Source: Sycobia sp. Sy_11 (lineage: Eukaryota; Arthropoda; Insecta; Hymenoptera; Epichrysomallidae). From it: 64,000 nt of DNA. Below, in pieces: positions 10,072-22,180 of this stretch (positions are counted from its first letter, which is position 1; every line of letters starts with the position of its first letter). Both the position numbers and the translations under genes were made by a program. The stretch lies in the NCBI GenBank assembly GCA_018907035.1, contig JACCIC010000135.1, positions 372,001-436,000 on the forward strand, written 5' to 3'. The notes under the pieces are model-generated. The model made no database searches. It was not told where the DNA came from and worked only from the letters and a program-made list of their open reading frames with translations.

Positions 10072-11195
10072 TAAAATGGTCGGCAAAATATCAACTTTTT
10101 CAAGTGGACGCTACATTGAAACAGCTTTTTATAAAGAAACGACGATAGGTAAATTACGGTCAATTATTTATAGAAATATAGATTTATATATATATAGAGA
10201 GAGTACTTTTTTACTTTGATATTATTGAATTATTTATGAAATTAAATTAAATCGATTAAATTATTATCTCATGCAGCCTTGCTCCAAGGCTCCTGCGATC
10301 ATGCTGGAATGTAAATGCGTGCTCGCAGCAAGTACTCTATGATAAAAATTATTATATATGTTCCATAACGTAATTCGTTGATCAACTTCCGAAAACGAAC
10401 ACAATGATTTGTCAATTTTTTGGAATGCTGATTAAAATTATCGGAGTGGCGTATGATGGAAAATTAATTGTCATTTCAAAAACAATAAATATATAGTTTT
10501 TCCAACATATCTCGGGGAATAATAAAATTTACAACAAAAAGTTTTAAAAGTCGTTGTACATCTGATCAAAATAGATGTTTTTATTCTATTAAATCTTATC
10601 TACAAGCACTATTTCTGAATAAAAATGTATAGAAAGGTACCTGTACTGAGTATATGCGGTGAATCGTTCAGGGAATCCCTAGACGGAATTGTTGAACTTT
10701 TGTCCAAAAATATTGTTTGCACTGAGTACTGTATAGAACAAAAAATATGTATTTTAATCAGCTCAATATGATTTTCATTTTAAATATTTTGCAACTTTTT
10801 TATTTTCGAAGGATAATTAGCAAACCTTGGTCTTTATCGAAATTTCATGGATTTAGGAATAAATATTTACTTTTCATCTAAAGGTGTTAGGATATTTGTA
10901 ATTAGCCTCCCAAAAATCATAAATATTCAGAAAAATAGGACGGGAGGGCTATCTCTGAACTAATTGAATAAAGCCACACCATTGACACTGTTTCAGGGGG
11001 CCCTCAGGCAGGATTCTTAATTATTTTCTGCAGTAATATTATCATAGATAAAATTATCTATAGGCAATATATTTTTATACATAGAGTATTTTTTACACAG
11101 ACATTATTTAACTATTTGATAAATCGGTTATGTTACTATCTCATTGGAAGCCGAGACGAGAATGCTAGTATAAGATAAAGCTTAGAAGTACTGAG
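10072..11195. repeat. Family C repeat, copy 1
   Basis: Blocks here recur at 18480-18850, 19085-19400 and 42845-43040. Shared landmarks are CGACGATAGGTAAATTA, GCGATCATG followed by AAATGCGT.CTCGCA, ATATCTCGGG.AAT.ATTAAAATTTACAA, GATAAAATTATCTATAGG, and AGCCGAGACG. No transposase or reverse-transcriptase motif is seen. It lies directly right of the 60-bp array here and at locus 2, so it may be part of the same foldback-type element. The class is unknown. Confidence 0.6.
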
Positions 11196-11932
11196 AATCA
11201 CAAGTGATTGTGTATTAAATATATGATACTCTTGTACGTTTTGCCTCAAATTATTGTCGACAAGGGATTCAGTGCATTATTTGTGCATTATCAACTACTC
11301 TTATCGAGCTGTACAGGTGAGCTATGTGTCATCTTTACATTCAATTAGGTATAATCTAGTATCCAGCTTGTTTATTTATTAATACTTATGTACAGTATTT
11401 ATATATTTGATATTATTCTTAATATATTTTTAAAAAGGAATTCTCCAATAATAGTTCATATTTACCAAGCCTTCGGAAAGTTTCATAAGGCATTATGTAA
11501 TTAGCTTTCTTGCCTTACAATCTGAATTTTTCTTTTAAAAATCCATACAATAGGAGTGTAATGTCTTCTGTTATTGTTCGCTGATTCTAAAAAAGTTAAA
11601 TAAGTATAAAATTGTTTCACGTTGAATATATAAATATTTAAAATTTTTTTGTATTGAAAAATATTTGAAGTCCATTGTCTTTTGAAATTTTCTACTTTTT
11701 TATCATTTATAGGTTATCTACCTGTATTTTTTATTTGACCAGATCTTATTGTTGACTCTTAGCTCAAGCTTCGAGCACCTTATTTGATTCAATTCTTTCT
11801 TATATTCGTGTAATTTTCTTTCAACTCTTTGTAATTAATATGATTAATTAAATATTAAATTTAATTAATAAATTGATGTTCTAACAATGAATCAGCCGTA
11901 GATATGTTGCATAATGAATTCATTGAAATATT

Positions 11933-11977
<45 letters not shown>

Positions 11978-14606
11978 GTATATGTTAATATACTAGTAGT
12001 ACTATATGTTTGAAGTTTACTATACTGTACTATATCTGTTAATATTTTATAACATTTATTGAATTCATGGTGGAATTTCTTCACTTTTAAATAAATATCT
12101 GAAACAAATTTTTTACATGCAGTGCAGTAAATTTATTTAAAAAATTAATGTCTTTTAAACCACGTTTTTATTTATAGTATATGTTAATTTATGTAGTTAC
12201 TTTTCTATTCAAGTTAATTTTGTGATATTATGTATTTATGTGGTTTTTGTAATCGATTAGGTTTATAATATATTTTTAATGTATGAACAGTGTTTATAAA
12301 TTTTCGCCGTCTCTTAATAATTCCTAGATAACTCTGTCTTTGTCTTTTAAGAATAAAAACTTTAATTATTGAAATATTATTTTAATTTGTCTAATAGATT
12401 TTTTGAGAACCTTGATTCAGAAAATGAAATAATTATATAGACTTTTATTTATCGTTGAATATAATGATGTTACTATTTTGTGTATTTCAAAATATAATTT
12501 CTTTTCAGACCTTCTATTTTTTATAATTTACAGATTATCTAATGGTTTCATAATTTGACAGATGGGCTTCTTTTTCTATTCCTTTCTCTATTCTCAGACT
12601 GTGTTTCAATATTTGCATGAATATATTATTAATTGATAACTTGTTTCTGTTTTTTGGCTGCATTTATCTATGTGATCTATCTTATTACTAAATATTTTGT
12701 TTCAACCAATTATTATCAAATAATTTTATAAGTAAATAATATTTCTTTCACAGATGCTGAATCCAGACGCTTTTATGGCACCGTACATGAAATATTTTTG
12801 AACCCAGCTATTCTTTACCATGTTCACTGTTATTACAAAATAATATTTTCTAATTAATACTTCTGCTGGATCACGTTTAATGAATTGATAATTAGAACCT
12901 TGTTTTACTATGTAATAATAAATTAGTGCAATAGTGGAAAAACAGTGTCTTTTTTAATTTTTTTCATCCAAATTATCTGAAATTTGTATAAATTATTTTT
13001 TATGCAATTAATAGGTAATTTTTTTTCTATTTCCCGAATTATCATATGTTTTTAATGTTTTTATCCATGCTCAGTTACAAGGAATAGTAAATAACGGTTT
13101 TTTGATTTTATAAATTTTAAATTCAGTGTTTACTAATTCATTCAATTTAATGATTTTGCAGAATTCATTGCATTTAGTAGCGCTGTGTTATGTGGGAGTT
13201 GAAAATTGAAATATTATTTTTTAAAATATACTTTTTTAATTCACCAATTATAGATTTCTTCTAAATTAATTAACCTTATTGATTATGCTTTATTGTTAAG
13301 AAACTCCCACTGTTCGAGAATTCTTCGGAAATACTGGGTAATTATTTTATTTGACGATATCAAATTGTCAAATGGAACAGCACAATTTTTTTTATGAAAA
13401 CTGCACTACATATATTGCATATCGCCAGCTACATGATTTAAATTATGAAAATTAAATGAAATTGTTAGAAATATTCTTCAATATTCCTTAGATAAATCAA
13501 CATAATTTAATGCTCTTCGATTTGTTAGCATTCTAATTACATGGTAAATAATAAAAAGTTCTTATACATGTTTCTGTTTAGGATCCACTTATTACTATCT
13601 GCTGATAATACAATAAAACGAATTTAAACTCCACTGTTTTATTCTTATTCCAATCATTTGATTTTCAGAGTTTTTTATAAAGTTCTTGAAGAATATCTTT
13701 TGTTAACATATTGGTTCTACATTGTAGTTCAAATTTTTATCACTGTCTTAGCTTTACATTTCAATTGTTTCCTAAATACCAAAATCCAAAGAATCTCATC
13801 ATGATACCTAAATATAAAATATGCGAGGATGTTGTAAAAAGCGATTTATAAAATCAATTGGTGGTTCTATAACGATAAAAGGTAAAACTCTCGTGTGATG
13901 ATCTTTTTGTTTAAATAATCTTAAATCTACGTCGATTATTTCATCACCAATCGAAAGATAAACCGTAGTGTATATGAACTTTTGTTCCTATGCATGTAAT
14001 GAACTAGCTGGAGTATCTCAAATGAAACTTCGAACTTTTATTAAAAAATGTTTATTTTCAATAAATAATTGATCTTTTAAAAGTAAATTTAATGCTTTTA
14101 TGAACGGAAATAGATATTGAACTAAATTAGGTTTTGCAGTACAATAAACTATTGCTACAGTAAAAGATTCATAAAACTGAGGAATAGCATCATAATATAC
14201 TTTGTCCGAAAATTTTTCACAAAGGTTTTTTATTGAATTTTCTTAAATTTACGCCATCTACATTAAAATCGAAGTTTAATACACGATATTTGGTGATTAT
14301 TCTTTATTAAAAGCAACATGAAAAAGATGACTTCAATAATTCCGAAATAATAATTTTAATGTGAGAAATGAAGAACGTGGAAGACCATCAAAAACTTTGA
14401 AGATGTGTGACGATGGTGATTTCTTACTTTGACGGAGTAAGTTTTCCCCTTAACGTCGTCTCGTTTACTGCTACTCTTCTCTTCTTCTGGGCGAAGTCTT
14501 CGGGCAATAGGCTTTGGGAAAAAGGACCGTTGGGTATGAATTCTCAGGTAGAATGAAGAAACTAAATTTCGAGGTGAATCTAATGACGGTTTATTTCCCT
14601 CCGGTG
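11196..14606. other. AT-rich stretch without a recognised gene
   Basis: About 3.4 kb of AT-rich sequence with a (TA)n tract at 11936-11975. Weak internal similarity exists between about 11640-11760 and 12460-12580 (TTATCTA and TTTGA.CAGAT in the same order). A plausible splice donor (ACAG|GTGAGC near 11316) and acceptor (TTTCACAG near 12753) join two short frames. This is treated only as a weak finding below. Confidence 0.5.
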
Positions 14607-14609
14607 AAC

Positions 14610-14610
<1 letters not shown>

Positions 14611-14677
<67 letters not shown>
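14611..14677. repeat. (TA)n microsatellite
   Basis: Uninterrupted TA tract bordering the GC-rich block that follows. Confidence 0.95.
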
Positions 14678-14681
<4 letters not shown>

Positions 14682-14984
14682 ACGGAAATATGCAATTTAC
14701 GTCCCGCGCCACCAAGATGGCTGCTTCGACACCACTTTACCGCCGTTTTCTCGCACCCACCCCTCGCACGGTTTTCCCTCCCCTCTCGCACGTCCTCGCC
14801 GATTTCATCCGGTCGTGTACCCCAACGTGGCGCGGCTGGCCTACGAGAGTCGCATGTTATTCGTGGCCCGTCGCCTTCTAATGACCCCGCATACAACGAT
14901 GTCGCCCTGGTTCCTGGCGACTTTTTTTCCCTCCCCGGATCCCGCAAGCAATGCAATTTTAAAAGAGGTTTACAGCTACGGCCC

Positions 14985-15532
14985 ACTCACCGCTGTCGAC
15001 GCTGCTGCTGGTGGAGTTTCGTGCGAGGGCGTCCCCTCGAGCACGCTAATTCTCTTCTTCGGCTGCTTCCCTCTCACCTTCTCTCTCTCTCTCTCTCCAA
15101 CTCACTCGCTGTTGCCTCTATCTATCTCTTTCCCTATTTCTGTCTCTTCTCTATTCCTCTATCTCACCGGCTCTATCACAACGTCCCTCACCTTTCTCTC
15201 TACCGTTCTCCGCTTTCTCCTCAACACTCCTCCACTTCACCTATACTATCTCCAGCACAATTTACGACACCCGCACAACTTAAACAATCTAAATTCGCAC
15301 AAGAAAATTTCGGGTGTTCAGCACCAATGCCGGTTATTAACAATCTTCTTCTTTTTCTTCATCGCGCTCTTCGATCTGCTATCTCGCTGACCAATCAGCG
15401 CCCTTCTCCGCCTCTTCCTACAATACGTACCATTTGATCCGTCTTGTATTTTATGGCGTCCTTTCTATGTCCACGTCGTTGTTTTCGGTTGCCCGCCATA
15501 TTCAAATTTTCCGTTGTATATCTATATATACT
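14985..15532 (-). promoter_or_regulatory. Candidate minus-strand promoter and first exon
   Basis: On the minus strand a TATA-like run (GAGTATATATAGATATAC, 15515-15532) is followed by GC-rich, stop-containing sequence with purine-rich tracts. The stretch ends at a consensus splice donor (GCG|GTGAGT, donor at 14985-14990). YY1-like ATGGCGG motifs lie just upstream. This fits a 5' untranslated exon of about 500 bp. No downstream exon was identified, so it is only a suggestion. Confidence 0.25.
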
Positions 15533-16304
15533 CTGCATCTAATGTGTCCGCTCCTAGCTTGGTGTCGCGCGCGTCGCCGCCCAGCATTACCCGGTGGCGA
15601 GACCGCCATGTTCGCTTAGCTTCGCTGCGTTCGGCATGCCGTACGAGCGTGGCTGTTTACTTTGCCGTTGTTTCATTATTTTTCTGTTTTCAGGCCTCGC
15701 ATCCTTCCTGGTTGAGCTGGAACGATGATGAGCTGCTATGGGTGTCGTGATTTTTGTTGTGTGGATGTTTTGGTGTACGCCCGATATTGCTCGTCAATCT
15801 TAACCTCTTCGTCGCCACGTGCTCTTCGCGCCTCATCCTTTTGGCGTGCAGCTTCCTGGAAAGTCTTCATCGGTGCCGCCATACGCATCATTTTATTTCA
15901 CGTAACGAGTATCCTTTTTATTTCTTATTCTCTTCTACCTCGATTTTCTTGGTGAGTATTTTCTTGTGCGGATGTGTCCTTGATAAAGGTTATTTTCGCA
16001 ATCCTTATTGAAGTTCCCCCTCCTAAACCGGAATACCCTGAGTGGAGCACGTTTACATTCTGTCGCTTGCTGTTTACAACTTTGTGACTTGTTCGCGTCA
16101 CTATCCGATTACATTGTTTCAGTAATCCTCTAATAAAAAGCTAATTCCTCGCTTTCCTCTCTCCGAATCGCCTGCTCTTCTTCTCTACGATATTCTCGAG
16201 GTGTATGGTTGTATCGTGCAGGTGTGTGTATGTAGGTGTATGTCGGGTATCCTTCTCTCCTTGTTGGCTCTTCCGTCCCACTCGCGTCTATTTTTTCTCC
16301 CTGC

Positions 16305-16405
16305 ACTTATCCCCTCTCCTCGTACTTATCCTCTCTCCTGGCACCTATCCCTTCTCCTCGCACTTATCCTCTCTCTCGCACCTATCCCTTTTCCTCGGAC
16401 TTATC
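16305..16405. repeat. Short tandem repeat of about 20 bp
   Basis: Five imperfect units of the form CCTCTCCTCGCACTTATC, differing at CGTACTTAT, GGCACCTAT, CGCACTTAT, CGCACCTAT and CGGACTTAT. Confidence 0.75.
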
Positions 16406-16849
16406 AACTTCCCTGAACTTTCCCGTCCCCAAAGGCTCTTCTCAACACCTCCTTTCTCAGCTCCTCCGGCAGATCCTTGCATGCTCTAGAATGGTCCGAA
16501 TATTCTCCAGCCCCTGATTGTTCGGCCTATTCGGTCCTCCCTGTCCTTGGTTTGCTGGGGGGGGGGGGGCTGACGTCGCTGCCTCCTTCTCTTCCTCTCT
16601 ATAGGCCGTTGGATGTGATGGTGGGTGTGGCGGCGATTGTGTCAACGTTAGTGGCGATGGTAGCATCGGTGTCGGTGGCGGTGGTGGTGGCGTCGGTGTC
16701 GGTGGCAGTTGCGTCCATGTTAGTCGGGGCTGGCCCGCACCCCATCTCCGTTACCTCTCGTCACGGTAGCGGATTCGTGTCTCATCGCACGGGGGCACGT
16801 ATATATCGCCACACCCCTCCGGCCGCAGTCAAATAATATGTCGGCCTGG

Positions 16850-17668
16850 GTGGCTCTCTGCACCGTCGGTTGCCGTGTCTTCAGCACCGGCAGTTATAAC
16901 ACTGCTCGACGTCCTCGTCGATCGCGGGGTCGAACGACAGGGGCTTCAAACCCCGAAACAGGATGCCTCTCCTGGTTATTCGCTTTACCAACCTCTCTAC
17001 TCACCCCATTGCCCGTGTCTCCGTCCTGTGTCCGATGTTGCTTCTTCTGGTTTCTGTTCAGCTGTTGTTTTCCTATCTCGATGGTCTCGTCTCGTCTATC
17101 CACTCCCCCTCTATGGTTCTGTCCTGTCTCTCGGCCATCTCGTCTTATCCCTCTACCACCCCGTTCTGCCCCCTTACCGTTTCGTCGCTCTTTGTCTTGG
17201 TTTCCTCCCTGTTTCGTTCCTTACCCGCCGGCTCTCCTGATTGGGGCGTCGCCTCCCTTTTACGGGTCGCGATTCGACGGGCTCGTTCTCCTCTGTCGTT
17301 CTCCCATAAACCCTCTGCCCGATTCTTCTTTTTGATACAGGGGGGATAAAAATTGCGGGGATTCGAAGTCCTCCGCTACGAAATGGCGCCGGGGGTTCGG
17401 ATATTTCTTACTCTTAACCCTGCTTCTCCGCAGTTCTTCGTCTTCCCTCCGCTCGTCCTCCCAAAGTTCTGGTGGGCCAATGGGCCGGTCCCATTTCAAC
17501 TCGCCTCGCATGGGCATATATGGAATGAGTACGCCCAGGCGCGGGTCTTCCTCCTGCCCCGAGCGTGGTCTTGGTTCCGGGCAGGTTTGGGGACCTACCC
17601 GTTGGATCTGCCGCGGTGACGGAATACCGTCCTGCGGCTTGGTCTTCAGAATAGCTTCTTCCTCTTAA
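16850..17668 (-). pseudogene. Degenerate gag-like reading frame with a CCHC knuckle
   Basis: On the minus strand an open stretch starts near 17668 (EEEAILKTKPQDGIPSPRQ) and runs to 17260, rich in Pro, Arg and Glu. A second follows at 16894-17103 (Gln/Arg-rich). Just beyond, near 16850-16892, the third frame reads CYNC, four positions including a stop, then HGNRRC. This has the spacing of a retroviral zinc knuckle (C-X2-C-X4-H-X4-C) with a nonsense change inside. Gag or LINE ORF1 origin is plausible, but no other retroelement domain lies next to it. Confidence 0.35.
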
Positions 17669-17670
17669 GC

Positions 17671-18171
17671 ATTATGTTGAAATATCTGATGAAGAGATCT
17701 AATTTCTTTTTATAATTTTCAATTAATAAAGAAATTGATTGATTGCGTTAGATTTAGTTTCTCTGCAGATTTTCTTTAATTTAAAATTTAGTCCACTTAA
17801 ATATATCATTTTTAAATTAAACAAATTGTTTATACATTTACCATTAGTAGACCATTTAGTGAAGCTATATAATTTATATATTTCAAATACTGAAATATTA
17901 TTTAAATACAGTAAATATTTTTTGATGTATGAAAAATAAAATTTTATTTTAAGATATTTGGTTCTTAATTTGAAAAATATTTATTTGCTTTAAAGAAATG
18001 TTTAAAAAAAAATTTTAATTTTGTGTAATTAAAACAAAATATAAAATTGAACTGTAGTATCTTAACTGATGAGACCGTCATGGTCAAAATCTACAACTAT
18101 GTAAACGCCTGATATATATTATATTGCAATAAAGAATAATAATATTTACATTTTTTTCTTATGTATTATAT

Positions 18172-18210
<39 letters not shown>

Positions 18211-18475
18211 TATGCACAATATTATGTTAGTATTGTAAGCAGCGCAACGCAATTTAATTTTAAACGCAAAATCTCTGCCGTTCAAACTTTATATACATAA
18301 TTATAAAGGTTAAGAATCTCTTTAAGGTAGTAACCTGTAGAGTCATGTGTTAATATATGAATTGCGATGAAAACCCTGGATACACCTAGCGAAAAAAATT
18401 TGGAAACATTTTTATTTTGAAATAACCAGATATGAAAATTAAGAATATGCTTATGAGATGACAATTTTTAGACAA
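17671..18475. other. AT-rich spacer with (TA)n
   Basis: AT-rich, with a TATATTATAT/(TA)n tract at about 18165-18207. No gene recognised. Confidence 0.5.
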
Positions 18476-18479
18476 CTTT

Positions 18480-18832
18480 TTAGACAATTGATAATATTTT
18501 TTTAATTAATGGAGTTTTCGTGGATTTGGGAATACATATTTAATTTCGATCTAACGTTATTATGATGTTAATAATCCGAGCTCCAAAAAATATAAGTATG
18601 CAAATTTTTTAAAAAATAGTGACAGAACTTATTCAATACAGTCGCACTACTGCCGATGCTTCGGAGGGACCCCAAGATTAAACTTTTGATTATTTTTCAA
18701 AAAATATTGTCAGAGGATAAAATTATCTATAGGAATACAGATTTATAGATAGAGAATTGTCTACATAGATATTATTTAATGTTTAATAAGTCGGTTACAT
18801 TATTATTTTGAGTAAAGCCGAGACGGTAGATC

Positions 18833-18850
<18 letters not shown>
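18480..18850. repeat. Family C repeat, copy 2 (partial)
   Basis: Aligns with 10800-11170: TTCGTGGATTTGGGAATA, GGAGGGACCCCAAGA, GATAAAATTATCTATAGG, TTTAATAAGTCGGTTAC, AAGCCGAGACGG. It ends in a (TA)n tract at 18838-18908. Confidence 0.6.
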
Positions 18851-18877
<27 letters not shown>

Positions 18878-18908
18878 TTATATATTTATATATATTTATA
18901 TATATATT
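18838..18908. repeat. (TA)n microsatellite with TATTTATA variants
   Basis: TA dinucleotides interspersed with TTTATATA units between two family C segments. Confidence 0.85.
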
Positions 18909-19084
18909 AAAGTAAAGTTAAAAAAATCTACAGAATTTTTTTCAATGTGAATCAAAAAAAGGGTGTACAGTACGCCTAGCGATCCCCTAATATATTAAAA
19001 GTTATAACAGTATAATTCGTTTCGATGGTATCACGATGAATTTAACAAAATTTTTTTTCTGATAGTGTATACTTGCAGTATGAT

Positions 19085-19400
19085 CGCTACGATATAAATT
19101 TCGCGAAGATTTTTTGATAAAACGGTGTTAATCCAAGGCTGTTGCGATCATGCGGCAATCTAAATGCGTACTCGCAACAAGCTTGCTCTAATATAAATTG
19201 CTATTTGAGTCTATAACAGAGATCGTGGATGAACTTCCGAAAAACGAACATAATCGATTTGTCGATTGTTTTTGATGTTGATTAAAATTATCATAGTGAC
19301 GATTGATGAAAATTTAATTTTCAAGTTAAAAACTATAAACATAGAGTCTTTTGCATATATCTCGGGAAATATTAAAATTTACAAAAATATATTTTAAAAA
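19085..19400. repeat. Family C repeat, copy 3 (partial)
   Basis: Aligns with 10280-10560: CCAAGGCTGTTGCGATCATG, AAATGCGTACTCGCAACAAG, GAACTTCCGAAAAACGAACA, ATATCTCGGGAAATATTAAA. It is the part missing from copy 2, so copies 2 and 3 are head-to-tail pieces of two units. Confidence 0.6.
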
Positions 19401-19442
19401 ATTAACCTAATCAAAAAAAATCATTATATATATATATATATA

Positions 19443-20224
19443 AGCTTCTGACCATATGAGAGCAGAATATAGTGGATGATTCCTTTCCAATCCCACCATA
19501 CACACAGAAAAACCTTCCTGGCCGTCAATCTCGGCCTTGGACCACGACCGTTTTCGTTTGATTTTGTCGTATGTGATCCATTTTTCGTCGCCAGTCACCA
19601 TCCGCTTCAAAATTGGGTCGAGTTCGTTCTGTTTCAGCAGCATATCGCAGGCGTTGATTTGGTCCAGAAGGTTTTTTTGCGTCAAATCATGCGGCACATA
19701 AACATCAAGCTTTTGTTGTATCCAGCCTTCTGCAGATGGTTTAAAATGGTTTGGCGGCTAACTCTCATCTCCCAGGCGATGTCACGAGATGCTACATGCC
19801 GGTCTAACTCGAAAAATTTCATGATTTGATCGGTATTAGTCATCACAGGTCTTCCGCCGACTGGCTTAACCATGGTGTCGTTTTCACCGGCTCATAATCG
19901 TTGAAACCATTCCTCTATGGTTCGAGGTGATACCGTGCCATCCCCAAAAACACCATTAATTTCACGGAACGTTTCTCTAGCCGATTTGCCTTTGACGAAG
20001 GAAAACTTTAAAACAGCGCGAATTTCAGCGTTAGTGTACTCCATGTTTACACGTCGATAACTTTTGAACGCAATATCCAAATTAATCATGTATAGCGTCA
20101 TTTTGTACGTTATATCAAGACCTTCCAAATGATGTATAGTATTGCCAGATACGGGCTATGTAGCGCTTTGTACATAGCCGCGAAATTCATAAGAGAAAAA
20201 AGAGGAAGGGAGATATTTGACAAC

Positions 20225-20228
<4 letters not shown>
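19443..20228 (-). mobile_element. Mariner, 3'-truncated, transposase pseudogene
   Basis: One inverted repeat is present at the right end (GAGATATTTGACAACCTAA, followed by TA), matching the element at 55053-56303. The other end is missing: homology begins at a (TA)n tract near 19443 and corresponds to about position 55525 of the sister copy. Transposase pieces on the minus strand are the helix-turn-helix part (YTNAEIRAVLKFSFVKGKSA, GTVSPRTIEEWFQRL), a PVGGRP segment, and VTGDEKWITYDKIKRKRSW with the first catalytic Asp. The frames are broken by stops and shifts. The second and third catalytic residues are deleted. Confidence 0.85.
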
Positions 20229-20258
<30 letters not shown>

Positions 20259-20390
20259 TTTCACAGATTAAGCGACTATCAAAATAATGTTTTCAAACGC
20301 CTGTTTCTATAGCAGAAAACTCAAGAATACTCTTTACAAAAAGCGGAAGTTAAAATCGATCGTAGCGACAGTTTAGTAACGTATTGCTCA

Positions 20391-20396
<6 letters not shown>

Positions 20397-20446
<50 letters not shown>
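20397..20446. repeat. (TA)n microsatellite
   Basis: Pure TA tract directly left of the TGTTGGAATG terminus. Confidence 0.95.
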
Positions 20447-20451
<5 letters not shown>

Positions 20452-20900
20452 GAATGGGCGAATAAATAAAGCAGAGTACTAGATAAAATATATTATATAT
20501 GAACAGATCTGGATTGACACGTCTTACTGATCGGATGCTAGAACAAGAAGTGAGCACAGCGAGGCGGCGCTAGTCCGCCAAGCGGAGCGCTCTTCACACA
20601 CACGTGCATGTTTAGGTATAAAGACTGAAAGTTCGAAGAAATGTGTCGAGCTAACGCTCTTTATTCCTACACTCTCTCTCGTTAGTACAGATGCATTTAA
20701 GCAATTACATCCGTGCATATTTGTATTGGCTATTCACATTACTTTAATGTATAAATATCGGGCTAAATAAATAAATAATAAAGATTATCAAAACTTAGGC
20801 ATGCATTAAATTTTCTTTTCAAAAATAAGTCATTTATTTTAAATTAATTTTCTTCTAAAGGATGTATCAAGGAAGGAAAGGTCCAGTGCTGTAATTGACA
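20447..20900. repeat. Copia-like LTR sequence (orientation unresolved)
   Basis: It starts TGTTGGAATGGG and could end at ...TGTAATTGACA (20900), giving TG...CA ends and about 454 bp. It lies between the Copia coding region and a (TA)n tract. A segment with GTATAAAGACTGAAAG and TCGAGCTAACGCTCTTTATTC (20565-20672) recurs at 36748-36852, so it belongs to a dispersed family. The TGTTGGAA start is typical of copia LTRs in the plus direction, whereas the adjacent coding region is on the minus strand. No polypurine tract sits next to the 20900 end. The boundaries are provisional. Confidence 0.45.
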
Positions 20901-20926
20901 AGGCTTGATTTAGGTTTCTTTTTCTT

Positions 20927-22130
20927 TTATTGGTCATGGTGTACATTAAGGCTTGACCTCGCTCCAATCTTCCTCACTGCATTCTGCAATTTTAGAGAAC
21001 TATGTTCATTATTCAATATGAGTGTGGTTAGTCGAACGTGTGTTTTGACGCTTAATCCTTTAGTGAATATATCCTCTAGTTGATCAGATGACTTAACCCA
21101 TTTGATATCGACTAGCCCCTTACTAACGCATTCTTTAATGTAGTGTTCCTTGCGTTCGATCATGTGCCTAAGCTTGCTGCTACAGTCTGTTTTTGCGCAT
21201 GCCTGAGCTGCCTGATTATCGCAGTATAACGTGACTGGATATAAGTCTTTTCGGAGAATGATTTTTATAGAGTTGTGTAACGCGATGATCTCCTGACACG
21301 CGTTACTCATTGCAATGTCTTCCGCCTGACAAGTAGATAGAGCTACACTTGGCTGTTTTTGTGTTTTCCAGCCAACTGTGTCTCCATATAGTTTAATGAC
21401 ATAACCGTATGTTGTTAGCGAGTCTTTGCAGTCGGATAGACTCGCGTCGGAGTAAGCTGTCAATGATTCGTCGGATCCTTTATATGTTAAACCTAATTCT
21501 TTCGTACCCGCTAAATATTGGAAGACTCTAGTAACCATTTTCCATTCGAAATTGGTTCGGTTTATCTGGCGTAGACTTAGAACGTTGACCGCACATGATA
21601 TATCTGGTCTGGTTGTGTTTGCTAGGTAGAATAGCGAGCCTACGGCTTCCCTGTATAAAGGTGTTCAGTATGTCTTTGTTGTTATAATCGGTTTCTTCTC
21701 GACTTTTACTATCTAGATTAGAAGCATCGTTCGGTGTTATCAGTGTTCCTACTGCTCGAGTTTGTTCAAAACCGAATCGTTTTATCATGTTTTCGATAAA
21801 TTTAGCTTGTGATAGTTTTATTTCGCCTTTTGCTTTGTCGCGATAGATGTTGATTCCGAGAAAATCCTTTGGTTTTTCGAATATTTTTACTTTAAATTCT
21901 TTACTTATAGTTTTGATTGTTTCATCTATCTTTCTTTCATTGTTACCCGTAATTAATATGTCGTCGACATATAATAGCATTATTGTAGTATTATGTTCAT
22001 GAGTTTGAATGTATAAGCACGGATCTAAATCGCTGTTTTTAAACCCATATTTGTTTACCGTTTCCGTGAATTTAATATTCCATCTTTTCGGACTCGTTTT
22101 AAGACCGTATAAAGATCTTTTTAATTTCAA
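20927..22130 (-). pseudogene. Copia reverse transcriptase C-terminal part and RNase H
   Basis: The piece at 21528-22130 begins MKLKRSLYGLKTSPKRWN and carries the catalytic LLYVDDILITGNN (YVDD intact) and FKVKIFEKPKDFLGINIYR, all typical Copia RT blocks. The next frame, 20927-21538, holds the GTKELGLTYKG connection, AYSDASLSDCKDS (RNase H Asp), TCQAEDIAMSNACQE (Glu, with D replacing Y in the usual AEY), and VTLYCDNQAAQACAK (Asp). It ends in the DIFTKGL block that closes Copia polyproteins. A frameshift near 21535 separates RT from RNase H. Confidence 0.88.
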
Positions 22131-22180
22131 ATGTTTTTCTGACTTCTATTTGGAGATTCGGTTATTTCTTCTGGAAGTTC

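Larger units (their letters stand above)
14690..17670. other. GC-rich island of about 3 kb, function unresolved
   Basis: The base composition jumps abruptly from AT-rich to GC-rich between 14690 and 17670 and falls back afterwards. The block contains ATGGC-type motifs of the YY1 kind (CCAAGATGGCTGC at 14712, CGCCATGTTCG at 15604, CGCCATATT near 15494), pyrimidine-rich tracts, a short tandem repeat, and on the minus strand a degenerate gag-like reading frame. It could be a host CpG-island promoter region or the 5' part of a retroelement. The sequence alone does not decide. The many open frames on both strands are expected from GC richness. Confidence 0.45.

Noticed and set aside
14611..14677. 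Reading frames rich in Tyr-Ile repeats across this and other (TA)n tracts
   Set aside because: They are translations of TA dinucleotide repeats and have no other protein features.
16477..16836. Val/Ala-rich frame on the plus strand, or its Thr/Asp-repeat complement, as a gene
   Set aside because: It is a translation of GGTGGCG-type simple repeats in a GC-rich block.
17686..17712. CTGATGAAGAG as a hammerhead core
   Set aside because: No GAAA strand and no stem I or II pairing at the required spacing.
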